64,000 nucleotides of DNA from contig NC_136010.1 of the NCBI RefSeq assembly GCF_048128805.1, forward strand, positions 16,500,480 through 16,564,479. The letters are read 5' to 3'. Below are positions 24,101 through 35,228 of the stretch, in pieces. The notes below the pieces were generated by a model. It was not told the DNA's origin, made no database searches, and saw only the letters and a list, made by a program, of their open reading frames with translations. A program made the translations under genes and the position numbers. The first letter of the stretch is position 1. Every line of letters begins with the position of its first letter. The stretch is from Centroberyx gerrardi (taxonomy: Eukaryota > Chordata > Actinopteri > Beryciformes > Berycidae).

Positions 24101-27100
24101 ATAGCTGTATATAACACATCTTCTCTGTCCTCTCTTTTCAGATTGGATCACTGCATCATGGCCTCGGATGTGTAAGTAGGCTAAATATTCATAATTCATA
24201 CTATATTTGATCATTTTACATTCAGTTCATGGTGTGTACACAAATTCCTCTCTCTTGTCCCTGGATGCCTCACTTAATCCACATTGTGTAGGTACTTGTA
24301 GTGTTGGATTACCTGAAGAAGCAAGGACTTCTGCCCTCTAAAGGGTCACATCTATTACTGAGATGAGCAGACGGTGCTGTGCCTTGTAGACAGAGTCAAC
24401 AGATATAAATTCCTGGGTGGCAGTGAACTGCAGTGTTTACCGATTCTGTGCTGCGCAGGGTGTATATCACTGCTGGGCTGCATGCCGCACAGATGTCACT
24501 CAGACACAGACCACACTGTGGAGCATCTATTTGAATGGAGATTATTACTCAAGAAACCTTTAGAGTAGAGCTGTGTGCACAGATATCCCTATTAATAGTA
24601 CACAGTTATCCCTATTAATAGTACACAGTTATCCCTATTAATAGTACACAGTTATCCCTATTAATAGTACATAGTTACTAGGGATGGGACAATATATCGA
24701 AATTCAATATATCGCAACACAAAAATGTGACAATACATATTGTGGGGCAGATAAATGAATTATGATATTAGCTACATTTTATTCTGCTGTAATAATCACA
24801 AATGAGATGGCTTGCCCATCACAGTTTATCTGCACTTTGTAATGACATTTTGAAATTGTTGTTTATATTCTAGCAAGCCAATGTCATTGCTAGAAAGATT
24901 TGTGGCTCAGATCGTGAGATAAGTGTGTCGGCCCATCCCTAAAAGTTACACTTCTGACCCTTTTACATTTTCTTAATCTCAGGATTCTTGGGTGGTGGTT
25001 ATGAACAGTGCCGGAAAATGGATGACACATTTTAATGGGACGAACTAAATTTAAAATTCCACGGTAACATCCAAAATGTCAGTACACCGCCCCACAACAC
25101 TGAGAATGCTGCGAAGAATGCAAAACACTGGGGAGTGGTGAATTGGTCATCTTTTGGCTACACCCTCCTTAAAGTCTGGTCAGAGGGAGGGTCAGTTCTG
25201 TTCCTTATTACCCAGTGGACCGAGGCCGTAATGACCTCTAAGTGTCGGTGTGTGTGTTGTTGTTTTCCTGCCCTGTAGGTGCTGTCCCTGCCCCATCGCC
25301 GGCTGGTGTGTTACTGCCGCCTGTTTGAAGTGCCAGATCCCAACAAGCTCCAGAAGCTGGGCCTGCATCAGCGGGAGATCTTCCTGTTCAATGACCTCCT
25401 AGTGGTACAGTCCTCTCTTCTACTCCTCTCCTCTCCTCTCCTCACATTTATGTTTCCTCTCAAACTCTTTTTATCCAACCCTCACAATATTCTCTCTGTA
25501 TGATATCAGGTAACTAAGATTTTCCAGAAGAAGAAGAACTCGGTGACGTACAGCTTCAGACAGTCCTTCTCTCTGTATGGGATGCAAGTCATGCTGTTTG
25601 AGAATCAGTGTAAGTTTCTTTTCTCAGCCCATATCTCTTTAGTGTGTTAGCCCAGAGTGTTTACATCAAACTCCACAGGGTTTGATTTAGCACAGTAACA
25701 TATGCAGCAGAAATAGGAAGTCAAGCCAATGGACTGTGACATTGTTTACACTCTCCGGACTTCAGACAGACTCCTCCACGGTGTTTTAACTTGGTTTTGA
25801 TCAATGCCCCGTGTGTAAATGTCTCTCCCTCTCTGTTTGCCGTTTGCCCAGATTACCCAAATGGAATCAGACTTACATCAGCGATACCAGGTGCGGACAT
25901 CAAAGTCCTCATCAACTTTAACGCGCCTAACCCCCAGGACCGCAAGAAGTTCACAGACGACCTGCGGGAGTCAATTGCCGAGGTCCAGGAAATGGAGAAA
26001 TACAGAATAGAGTGTGAGCTGACTTTTTTTTCCCCTCCCATCCCCCTCTCTCTCTCCCTCTGTCTACCTCGGGCCGTGTAAAGTAGAAACGGGGCATGGT
26101 CCTCATTACTCAACTGCAGTTTATGAGGGAGAATGTTTACAGAGTTCACAGGATGGCTACCAGAGGGAGAGCAGTTTTTTTTCCTGGACAGTCAAAAAGG
26201 CCTTTCAGTAATGACAAATGAGAACAGGATGTCGGAAATGCATGCAGATTGATAGTTTACATATTCATGTGTTTGAGGCGGTGCTGGCTGCGATGAGACG
26301 TCAGTATAAGCAAACCGCCGCCGCTTACCTCGCTCCTTGCGTGCGTTTCCCTCCGCAGCCGAGCTGGAGAAGCAGAAGGGGGTGGTGAGGCCCAGCATGT
26401 CGCAGAGCTCCGGTCTGAAGAAGGAGGCTGGCAACGGGAGTATGAACCGCGCCAGCCTGGATGACACCTACGCGATGGGAGAGGGCCTGAAGAGGAGCGC
26501 CCTCAGCAGCTCCCTCCGAGACCTCTCCGAAGCAGGTACAGCCAAAGCTCGCTTGTCTTCACCAGCTGGTCCTATCACGGAAAAAAAGCGCTCTCCTTCT
26601 GTCATCCACTCTCTGTGATGATATCAAGGGGATAGAAATAGCAAAATGTTGTTTCACGGCACCATACATTGATTTTAGAGCTCTCCCCCCCATAAATCCA
26701 CAACCTCTCACACTCACTGATTAGATTGTTTTGGTCTGGGCAATGTGTCCTTAAGCGTTTTAACTTCTTTTGTATTCATTATAGTGTGTTTTAGAGAGAC
26801 TTAAGGTGTGCTCCACTGTTTTTCCAATTCAAAGACTGAATACAGACCTATTTGTGAACAGATTAATTGTTAAGAAAAACAATAAGATTGATTTCTCCAG
26901 ATCTGTCTTTCCACCGTTGAATGAAATTGACGGGCAGTTCTCACCCCTGATCATTTGGATGAGTTTAGTGATGAACATCGTTCATTTATGTTTTTCTTGT
27001 CACATTATTTACTTAGCACTTTTGCATTCCTCATGCAGTTCTTATGTTTTTTCCCCGAAAGCATTCCATGATAAGCTTGTTATATGTTTTATCAATTCAA

Positions 27101-30100
27101 AAATCACTCAGTCATTTTTCTCTCATGTATATTTGTGAATCAAATAAAAACAAATACAGCGCTGATGTGTACCATTCTCAAGCAGCAACAAGTCAAGACT
27201 TAGCTTCGATCTTGGTGTTAACAGTCATTTCACATCCATGAATATCAGCGTCTAACACAGCGCCTCTGTCTCCGAAGCAATACACTTTGAATACATCTCA
27301 TTCATTCCAGATAACAGCTATGCGAAGTTATCGGTTGATTAACTTGATAACGTAATGAAATCCAGTTAGGGGTGCTGTCTCACTGTTGGTAATATGATAT
27401 GCTTTGTTCTAATGATCATATCCTCACTACCTCAATGGGTAAATGATAGCTCAGTCAGTGAAGAAGTCGATAGCGCTCATGATGCCTCCGCCCTCCTGTC
27501 TCCTGTGTTTTTATACAACTTTCTCTACGCAGGATGTGGCATGATAGTGGGATCATTCTTGTGAACAATGTTTTTTCTTTTTTTTTTCCTTTCCCGCCAT
27601 ACTCCATTTCATGCGTACTTACTGTTATTCCCATACACATCAGGTATTTTCCTGTTTATGTGTGATTATCGGTCATGTATCATTGGCTGAGTGTGCCTAA
27701 CAATGGCAAAAGTGCTGTGTTTGCCCTCAGCCCTGTATTTGCCTGTACATCCCATGTGCAACAGCCATTGTATTGCTTTTGATGTGTCTCCTCCTTTGTG
27801 ACTGTCACTGAGACTGGCTTTTAGCCACCCTTGACCCTTATGACAATCTGCATCTTGTGACAACATTAAGAACAAGTTGTCACATTTTATCAGCTCTGGG
27901 AAATACTCACCCAGATTTAGATATTAACGACGAGTGTTCAGTAGTTCACCCGCAATCTTCAGGTGAAATTGCACTGTGGACATTTCCTTGGTCTCTCAGA
28001 CTTGATGCTAGGGGAGTCTATATTCATTGAGATTTATGAAAATGTATTCAAATTTTGATTTTAGTATTACCTGAGTGAGCCTCCAGTTAGAGGTACATGT
28101 ATCAGATTGTGAATAATGTTTTACAAGACAAATGGCTCACTTATCTACGCAGCTTTAGGTTTCAATCTGAGTGAACCCTGAGTTAAAAATGAAAACCATG
28201 ACTTCACCATAAAGATAGCCACAATACCCACCACCTGTCCCCCACCACTCTCCCAGACCCCCTGAACCCCTTACCCCCTCCCCGCCCACATTTGGACCTT
28301 ACTCACAGTCACAATCTACTGCACCGCCCCCTATGGGACTGGTGGGCTGCCTAAACCTCTGTAGTTGATCCAGGAGTGCTGTCCATCTCTAATCTGTGGT
28401 ATTGCATGTCTCGGGCAGGCAAGCGGGGGCGTCGCAGCAGTGCAGGATCACTAGACAGCAATATGGAAGTAAGTTGGAAGCAGCTGGTATCCAAGCTACT
28501 CTCTATGTGATGATGTGCACTGTCAAAACACACCATTTATTTTTGGTCTTGCACCTTCTTTGCTTCATAGACTCAGTTCATTCGTTTGGATCATTTATTT
28601 TTCTTCCTGGGATGCCTTATAACCTGCCTGCCTCGGTTAGTGTGCATGCATGGGTTGCCTGCCTCTGATCCTGCCCCTGTTTGGAAGCCAGAGATCTCCT
28701 GTTTTGGTCATGTTATGTGGCCAATATACCCTTTATCTTGAAACAAGCATGACTCTACTAATCCCCCCCCTCTGATCCCTTCCCCTTGTCGCCTGTCTCT
28801 GTCATAGTTTACTGTCCTTCATTCAATCACGTCCAAGCAGTCAGACTTTTCTTTTGGTTCTTCTTCTCCTCTAAGGCAGGGTGCTAGTTCTGTTTCTCTC
28901 AGCCAGTAGGGATCTGTGTATTTCCTGCAGCCCCTCTCCCTGTCCAGGTGACCAGGTCTGTCTCTTTCTTCCTATCCACAGCCTCTACTTAAACCACGTC
29001 AGGTTCAGGGAGGAACATAGCCTTTATGGCCAGAGGTCTACTGATGGGCTTCATACAGACTTATAAAGATGTGGATTTCATTCATTCATCTTTCACTCAT
29101 TCCATGTCTCCATGAGTTCATGTGTTGGGCTGAAGTCTGGAACCCTGAAAATTTCATTCCACTTTCAAAGAAGTCATATGGTCTCTCTCCAGTCTTAGAT
29201 GAAGCATGTGCCAAAAGGAGCAGCTGTTAAACCTCACAGAATGATGAGAGTTCATCCTGGATAGTGGATAGTGTTGGACCCAGAAGAGGGGGAAGGTGTC
29301 CAGGCCTGTTGGGAAGCGTGCACACCAGAGCTTAATCCCTGCTGCCTTCTGCCTTCTAGTTGAATGCTAACCTGTGGATGAAGAGTTTGCCTGTCACATC
29401 CTCTGCATGTGGAATCTATGCCTCCATTGATTTTAACAAGTTGCATGTGTGACTCTTGGCAGGTTTGGGACATTGACTGCATTGAGGATGACATTGAGAT
29501 TGAAAATTCTTGTCTTTTCTGCTCTTGTTATTGTCATTATTTATGCCATTTACGGCTTTTATGTACAAAGTCCTGTTCCTGATTTAGTGTGTCAAAATAT
29601 TGTATTTTTCAAAGCCTGGACCAGTTAGCTCGAGCTCCTAAACCTTTTTGTTTTGGACATTTGATCATCAACAGAGCTTTTATGAATATAGGCTTCCTTC
29701 ATCATGAAGTGTTTGCCAAAGCTGAAACATTCATAGTCTTGCTGCTCCCCATCATGAAAAGAACATTTTTAGTTTGTCATTTGCATGCCCTATAACATTT
29801 TGCTACTTGTTGTTTATCTTAAATATGCAGACTGTGAATTCTTCCTGCTGGTGCCTTGTAGCTGTGGTTTAGTAGCTGTTGTGCAGTCTGTGGTGTGTAG
29901 TCTCTGATAGACATGCTGTCACCTTCTTCCCTCCTGCAGGGGTCCATCATTAGCAGTCCTCACACGCGCCGGAGAGCCACCACCCCACGTGAAGGCGCGC
30001 CCCGCGGCCATCCCTCCATCCCTAACTCGGCGTCAACCTCCATCCTCGGGTCGCTCTTCGGCAGCAAGCGAGGGAAGCCCCCGTCCCAGAGCCACCCTCC

Positions 30101-30476
30101 TCTCCCGCACGGTCACCCCACCCTCATATCCCACAAGCCCCACCCGTCCAACCTGCACCACACAGCACAGGCAGCACACACGGTGCAGGCCCCGCACCAC
30201 GGTCTCGGTCATGCCCAGTACTGCCAAGTCCAACAGAACCCGCCGCCTTACCACCACCACCACCACTACCACCCCCCTCCCCACACACAGTACCACCAGC
30301 ACCCGGCGTACGCCTCGCACCCTCACCAACACGCCCATTCGCAGCACAGCCATCACAGCCAGCATTCCCATCACGCCTCGCACCCCCAGCATGCTCCTCA
30401 CCACCACAGTCAGCAACCGGGTCCGGCGCCTGGCGGACCCAAACCCAAACACAGTGGCATCAGCACCGTAGTGTGA
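11778..30476 (+). CDS. iqsec1: IQSEC1 (BRAG2), ARF guanine-nucleotide exchange factor, 14 coding exons
   Basis: Exons: 11778-11842, 17480-17759, 18223-19502, 20338-20499, 21151-21273, 21934-22100, 22792-22931, 24142-24171, 25279-25404, 25510-25609, 25852-26013, 26359-26535, 28419-28468 and 29940-30476. All introns are GT-AG. The exons sum to 3399 nt, in frame, 1132 residues; I recall human IQSEC1 as about 1114. The start ([20 protein letters not shown]) matches a known IQSEC1 isoform start. Domains in order: IQ motif about 131-155 ([13 protein letters not shown]), Sec7 about 532-735 with the catalytic glutamate finger at E581 ([10 protein letters not shown]), PH about 740-880, then a Ser-rich linker and a His/Pro-rich tail ending STVV, a class I PDZ-type ligand. 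Known role of the family: activates ARF6 in endocytosis, integrin recycling and postsynaptic receptor traffic. The copy (iqsec1a or iqsec1b) is not assigned. Confidence 0.96.
11887..11965. repeat. (GT)n microsatellite in iqsec1 intron 1
   Basis: A GT tract with TGCT interruptions, starting about 45 bases after the first coding exon of iqsec1. Confidence 0.95.
11966..17479 (+). other. iqsec1 intron 1, non-coding
   Basis: About 5.5 kb without a recognisable exon. It contains the C-run array at 14019-14051, a T-run near 14481-14496 and AT-rich stretches. Open frames of up to about 140 residues near 13630-14080 lie over a simple GA- and C-rich region on both strands and are not credible genes. 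Confidence 0.7.
14019..14051 (-). repeat. C-run array; four-tract G-quadruplex motif on the minus strand
   Basis: Four runs of C (7, 6, 6 and 5 long) are each separated by AAA. On the minus strand this is four G-tracts with TTT loops, which meets the usual G-quadruplex pattern and resembles ciliate-type telomeric spacing. It lies in iqsec1 intron 1, next to a GA-rich stretch. Confidence 0.85.
18223..19502 (+). CDS. iqsec1: iqsec1 exon 3: IQ motif and serine-rich linker
   Basis: The largest exon (1280 nt, leaving two bases of a Lys codon). It begins [11 protein letters not shown], carries the IQ motif, then the conserved block [15 protein letters not shown], the segment [21 protein letters not shown] (a likely coiled coil) and the conserved Ser/Asn-rich stretch [16 protein letters not shown]. 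It ends at the first Sec7 residues, [11 protein letters not shown]. The open frame extends 42 bases upstream of the acceptor at 18222, so the first in-frame ATG there is intronic, not a real start. The donor is AA|GTAGGT, splitting the Lys codon. Confidence 0.95.
20338..22931 (+). CDS. iqsec1: iqsec1 exons 4-7: Sec7 catalytic domain
   Basis: Exons 20338-20499, 21151-21273, 21934-22100 and 22792-22931 encode the bulk of the Sec7 domain. Recognisable blocks are [20 protein letters not shown] (catalytic Glu), [65 protein letters not shown] and [13 protein letters not shown]. The second Sec7 motif (the [18 protein letters not shown] block) is intact, so the exchange domain looks functional. Exon 5 has a (TG)19 T4 AG acceptor, noted separately. 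Confidence 0.95.
21107..21150 (+). repeat. (TG)19 T4 AG tract at the 3' splice site of iqsec1 exon 5
   Basis: Nineteen uninterrupted TG dinucleotides (21107-21144) are followed by TTTT and AG, and the exon starts at 21151. The microsatellite takes the place of a normal polypyrimidine tract. Confidence 0.93.
24142..25404 (+). CDS. iqsec1: iqsec1 exons 8-9: 30-nt microexon and start of the PH domain
   Basis: Exon 8 (24142-24171) is a 30-nt microexon encoding [10 protein letters not shown], between a TTTTCAG acceptor and a GTAAGT donor. Exon 9 (25279-25404) continues [20 protein letters not shown] and ends LLV. The human protein has the near-identical IGSLHPGLGC at this junction. Both exons are phase 0, so skipping exon 8 would keep the frame and remove ten residues just before the PH domain. 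Confidence 0.93.
24584..24675. repeat. 23-bp tandem repeat, four copies
   Basis: Four head-to-tail copies of a 23-bp unit (TATCCCTATTAATAGTACACAGT). The first three are identical and the fourth has C-to-T in the last part. It lies in iqsec1 intron 8, directly against the hAT-type element. Confidence 0.93.
24671..24949. mobile_element. Short hAT-type element (MITE) with 8-bp target duplication
   Basis: The element body is 24679-24941 (263 bp). It has inverted ends TAGGGATGGG and CCCATCCCTA. It is flanked by ATAGTTAC (24671-24678) and AAAGTTAC (24942-24949), an 8-bp target-site duplication with one mismatch. An 8-bp duplication is the hallmark of the hAT superfamily. No transposase frame exists, so it is non-autonomous. 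The interior is AT-rich, with ATATATCG repeats next to the left end. Confidence 0.8.
25510..26535 (+). CDS. iqsec1: iqsec1 exons 10-12: PH domain and following helix
   Basis: Exons 25510-25609, 25852-26013 and 26359-26535 encode [19 protein letters not shown], the [10 protein letters not shown] segment, [20 protein letters not shown], and [18 protein letters not shown] up to SLRDLSEAG. The PH domain of this family binds phosphoinositides, and the C-terminal helix packs against Sec7. Codons split at each junction match the human protein: Y in QYY, S in IESE and G in EAGKRG. Confidence 0.94.
28419..28468 (+). CDS. iqsec1: iqsec1 exon 13 (50 nt)
   Basis: A small exon too short for an ORF scan, between a GGGCAG acceptor and a GTAAGT donor. 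It encodes [16 protein letters not shown], nearly identical to the human [16 protein letters not shown]. It contains an RRSS basophilic-kinase-like site. It is needed to keep the frame between exons 12 and 14. Confidence 0.92.
29940..30476 (+). CDS. iqsec1: iqsec1 terminal exon: His/Pro-rich tail with STVV end
   Basis: The last coding exon follows a CTCCTGCAG acceptor and encodes 178 residues, from [14 protein letters not shown] through [14 protein letters not shown] to a tail of His, Pro and Gln repeats, ending GISTVV and TGA at 30474-30476. The human protein has the same block order and, as I recall, ends GISTIV, so the PDZ-binding end is kept. A long alternative frame exists in this exon only because the CAC/ACC-rich composition lacks stops. 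Confidence 0.95.
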   Translation, partial: GSIISSPHTRRRATTPREGAPRGHPSIPNSASTSILGSLFGSKRGKPPSQSHPPLPHGHPTLISHKPHPSNLHHTAQAAHTVQAPHHGLGHAQYCQVQQNPPPYHHHHHYHPPPHTQYHQHPAYASHPHQHAHSQHSHHSQHSHHASHPQHAPHHHSQQPGPAPGGPKPKHSGISTVV

Positions 30477-32345
30477 CGTTCCTCACAAAGAGAGAGAGGG
30501 GAGAGAAGAGAAACGGTGAGGGAACTTAATGAAGGAGGGACAATTGCTTACACCAAAGGGACTGACAGCATAAGTCTATGGCCTGTCCACTGTGTTTTAC
30601 TGCTGCTGTGATGGAGACGAATCACAGGCAGTCACCTCTTTCCTCTCCAACTCCCAACTAATATGCAGGATGGAAATCGGACTCAAATCTTCCACCAGGG
30701 GCCTTCGCTAGCTTGCCTGATTACGGGCCTGGCTCCATCAGGGTTTCAGGTTGGCGTTCTGTACAGGAAGATGCTCTTTGTTTTCCACAAACTCGCACAC
30801 GACCCGGCCGTGACGGCTGAAGAGGAAATGGGTTTTCTCGCTCAGCCGCTCCCCATCGCTCCATTTCTCCAATAGCCTGTCTTCCCTTCGCATAATCAGG
30901 AGGAAAGACTACCTGAGAAAGTCATACGAGAACGTGGCTGACTGCTTTCTCTGTCACAATGATGGCATATTATCTTGTACACAAGCCTTTCTGAAGTTAA
31001 CTTTCAACACTGCTTTCTTGGGTTTGCAGATCCTACCATCATTTAAGAATGCTATTTGTTGTTGCCTCCTGTAGAACTCATATGTAGTGAAAAACCTAGA
31101 TATAATCATTTCACACTAACTTGATCAACAGACAGGTTAACAGCTGAGTAGACAGTCTCAGTCATAGTAGTTCTAGTGCTGTATTTACTGTAGATGACAG
31201 CTATATGTGTTGTCTCCTAGCTCTCATAAATAAATGTGCCAATTATTAATGCATAATCTATTTAGTCAAGACTTCATGTACAGTATATTGTGCGTAAAGT
31301 AATTTGTAAGATTATACTTACAGCAATTATTATTATCAATGAAAATGAATTTTATCAGTATTATACTGACTCTATGGTAACAGGATACGTACTTCTGAAA
31401 GGAGTGAACTCCCATTCAGTCCGGCCTATAATCTATTGTGGAATTTTTGCCTTTCAAACGGATCACAAAGAGCCTCTGGATTGCAGCTGTAGCATATGGG
31501 CCTCAAAATGCCGGGCTGTCATATCGAAAGCCTCAAAGTAGACGTTCCCTGGTCTACTCAGAGCGGACGTCCTGTCCACTCTCATTGATGTGCTTGGGGG
31601 TTGGTGGGTCCCTTTAATCTCAGTTTACTACTCATACTGTGGCTGCTCAAACTGTATAAAGTAATGAAGTTCAGCACTGAAAGGTGTGTGCTTTGTTTTG
31701 GGATACAAGTCACTTTTTGGACTTTTCAGACATTTTGAGTGTACTTGGAGGCTCAATTCACTTAACAGATGGACCCACAGAACACGTTGCATAGTCTGTT
31801 GCCTTTAACATATGCAACAGCTGCTTTCTTGACTCTTAAAATTAAAAACAGTAACACTTTTGAAATTTGCTTTTGCCTTGTTTAGGTTTTTTTTTTATTC
31901 ATCAACCACATTTGGTGAGTGAATAATCAGTTCTTACGTAGTGAAGTATTTTTTTTCATCTTTTTTAAATCATATGTGCAATATCTTTGTACTGATTTTG
32001 TACATTCAGAACAAGCAAGGTGTCCCTCCCGTTTGTGCATTTTCATGTTGTATCGTTATTTATTTATTTAGTTTTGACCCCTGTCAGTCTTTCTCAGTAA
32101 ATTAATGTGTGGCTGTCCTCATAGTCTTTTGAGAGGCACAGCCTTGGAGTTCAGTGGAATGTCTAATAAGTGATTTTGCATGTAATGTTATTGATGTGAG
32201 GCTATCCTCTGCACATTGTATAACAAATCAGTGTTACCATAGCAAGTTTAAGTGCAATCATGTTCAAAAGGCAGACTTGGACTGAGAGTGGAAGTCTGTT
32301 ATCATGTTGTCCAGGAAGAGATTCAGGTGAAAAAAATAAAATATC
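30477..32345 (+). other. iqsec1: iqsec1 3' untranslated region (extent inferred)
   Basis: Non-coding, AT-rich sequence follows the iqsec1 stop. Candidate poly(A) signals AATAAA are at 31229-31234, 32335-32340 and 33744-33749. Which is used cannot be told from sequence. No other exon was found up to the gp9 gene. Confidence 0.55.
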
Positions 32346-35228
32346 TTTTTTCATTTCAGAATATATAAATACTTACTTACAGAGTTCACAGTGGAAAGAG
32401 GAATGTGTATATATTTTAATAAAGGAATATGCTTCCCTTTGGGCTGAACAGAAATATTTTGCTGGATAAGCACATATGAAAGAACACTTTCATTTTTTTC
32501 AGGAAATGCAGTTATAATATACAGCAGAAATGCAAACTGAACAAAGGAACTGGGTATATGTAAAGAATAAGAACTTTCTACATTCTACAAATAAGAGTCT
32601 ATTATAGTGTGTAAATTAGTGACAGTAAACTGTTTGTCCCAATATTCAGGTTGTAAATGTATTTTAACATTCACAAAGAAAACCATTGCCATAAGTCAGG
32701 CTTACACTCACACATTTCTCCTCATGTGATACTCATATTGTTATTATAATAAGGAAGAAAGCTCAGAAGAGAAACATATCTTATGTGGGACATTAATGAT
32801 CAGTTGAATGTGTCTTTCTATTGATTTCATATTTCTGCTATGATTCTGAAATCTTGGGATGATGTAAAACCAAGGCATCTGTTTATTTTTGGTGTGTGTT
32901 GTAGTGCTTCAAATGTCCACAGTCATTTAGTGTGAGAAGAAACCCCAACAATGCACTGCATGGATCTGATGCATCATGTGTCCTATTCACTGTGAGCTGA
33001 CTGGAAAAAATCAGCCTGTAAAGTTTGACCTCTCCTTTTGGTTTTGATTCATTTGGAATTTCCTGATGTTGACTTGCTCTTGCTGTTCCATGTTACGCTG
33101 ATAGGTATAGAAGCTCAGCATGCATTTCATCAACATAGCCATTGTATAAAGAGCAAACATGAAGACCATTGCACTTCTGTTAGATTTCTGAGGGCTTTCA
33201 TCGTGTAAATAGGGGATTTGATGTGCAAACTGATGAATTTCTTGGAAGGAGGGTTTATCTTTATGAAGTTGTAAAGGGACCAAGAGGGGGGGGGAAGGAG
33301 CTGTACATAATGTGTATATGATCAGTACTCTATTCTGATATCTGCAGTTAAGATCAGGATGTATACACATCGCCTCATTAGAGGGATGAGAGGGGTGATT
33401 GTGAACATATCGATTGTCTCTGCCTCCAGCTATAGTGAACTGTCATTTGCTGTAGATATCAAAAACAGACTGTTAGAAAGTTCGCTGCCATTTACATCCA
33501 CAAAAGCTCTCTTTCACACATGCGACCTTCCCCCATACACACACGCACTCATACACGCAGACATGCACACATGCACATCCCACCATGCTGCAAGCTGTTC
33601 TGTCAGGCGAGAGACACATTTTAAAAAAAGGGAAAGACAAGAGTGGCCTCATTTCTATGTGCATTCTGTTTGTACAGTGAGTAGTGAGTCAGTAAGACCC
33701 CAGTTATTGTAAAACTTCAACTGTGACAATGTTGAGAACGCAAAATAAACAAATATATGACTTATGGTATGCATGTGTTGTTCTTTGCTATCCAACGTAT
33801 ACAATAATTTACCATTCAATATAAAACACTTCACTTTATGGGTTGCCCTGTCAACCATTGTCATACTTATATTATATTCTTTTGATTTAGATTTGTCTCA
33901 TGCATTTATTAGCTTCTTATCCTGGGTCTCTCATACTACCATCCCCTGCCTGCCTGGCTCTCACAATGCTTCCCACTAATTTCACCACATTTCCACTAGA
34001 GGGCATATATAAAATCGATATGAAAAGGGGAAGGAAAATTTGTGCCATTACACCACCTATGGGTAAAAAGTGAACCTGCTACATGGTAGCTCACTGGAAG
34101 AGTCAGAAATAGGATTTGTTCCATATAAACTTACATAGATGTGTAAAAACATTTCTTGGATCATAGATATTGTACAGGAACAGTAACAGGGCATCCTATT
34201 TTCCTCCTTCATCCTCATTGGAAAAGGGCATTTCAGCCTCAATACACGTCCATACGACTGTGTCCCTCCCTTTGGTCTAATTTCCCCCATAAACATTTTC
34301 TGTTCAGTCTTGAGCTCATTTGATATTTGGCTGTACCATATTTCTTATATATTTTTAAATTCCCATAAAGCTCTATCTCTCTAACAGCTGTGTTTTCAGT
34401 GAAGTGTCCCCTGTAGGTTCTGCACTACAGCATATATGTCAGTAACGCATACTGTGTAGAACCACTTTAAAAAAGCCTCTGCCACTGTTTTTAGTAGATA
34501 AACTCTTATCTTCTTTCCACAGATGGATTCCCCTCAGGTCAAATGGGCCAAAAACGCGCACTGTCATTGGTGGGTTCCTCACACTGACGTTGTTCTGTAT
34601 TGAGTGTACGATTATTCTGAGGGTTTAATAACATGTCAGTTACAAAATGGAGAGGGGTTCAAGTCGGGAGAGTTTTTGAGGTACTCTCAGAACTTAAAAG
34701 CAACATTGGACTAAACACCAGTGAGTTGGGCTTGGACAGAGGACATGCCTTAAGGATGACTGGGAGCACAAGGAATAACTTCCAAGTTGGCTTGACACTG
34801 AAAGGTTTGAATTCATTTAGATACTTTTAATGGTGTTTGACACTTTGTCAGTAGCTGACACAATCAATTGGCCATATCTCATCACATATCTTTATTACAG
34901 TTTATGGATGCACAGGAATATTTTAATGTTTTGTTCACCTCATAGATGGGTTCATTTTTGGCATGGAGTAAAACAGGATTCTGGAGATTGACCACTTTTG
35001 TTTGTGGCTGGATGCTAACCTTGCATTAAAATTAAATAGCTTTGAGCGCTATACAACGAATGATTTTAGAATACTGCAATATAAAGAACTGAGTGCTGCA
35101 CAGTAAGCATGTTCTAAAAAATCCTCACTGTCTCATAATAATGCTTTCCTGAATACTGTGCAAAATGTAAATTACAGGTGTTTTTGTCATTGATAAGACA
35201 GTTAATAATCTCTTCCTGATCCTGCAGG
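32346..35228. other. Intergenic region between iqsec1 and gp9
   Basis: AT-rich sequence with a CA-rich patch near 33530-33590 and no supported coding exon. A TTCTTTCCACAG acceptor-like string before an ATG at 34523 opens a frame of fewer than 30 codons and is not convincing. A TGATCCTGCAG acceptor at 35217-35227 lies directly before the gp9 ATG, so a non-coding gp9 exon probably lies in this interval, but I could not place it. Confidence 0.5.

Noticed and set aside
27319-27331. loxP-like half site (TATGCGAAGTTAT)
   Set aside because: One arm only, with a mismatch and no matching second arm in correct spacing. Chance, with no sign of cloning sequence.
29989-30471. A 160-codon plus frame and a 139-codon minus frame overlapping the last iqsec1 exon
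   Set aside because: They arise from the CAC/ACC-rich composition, are repetitive (Thr/Arg or Val/Arg runs) and overlap the conserved IQSEC1 tail, which is clearly the real frame.
34510-34610. Acceptor-like TTCTTTCCACAG followed by ATG, as a possible gp9 exon or small gene
   Set aside because: The frame is under 30 codons, no donor with a coding match was found, and the peptide is unrecognised.
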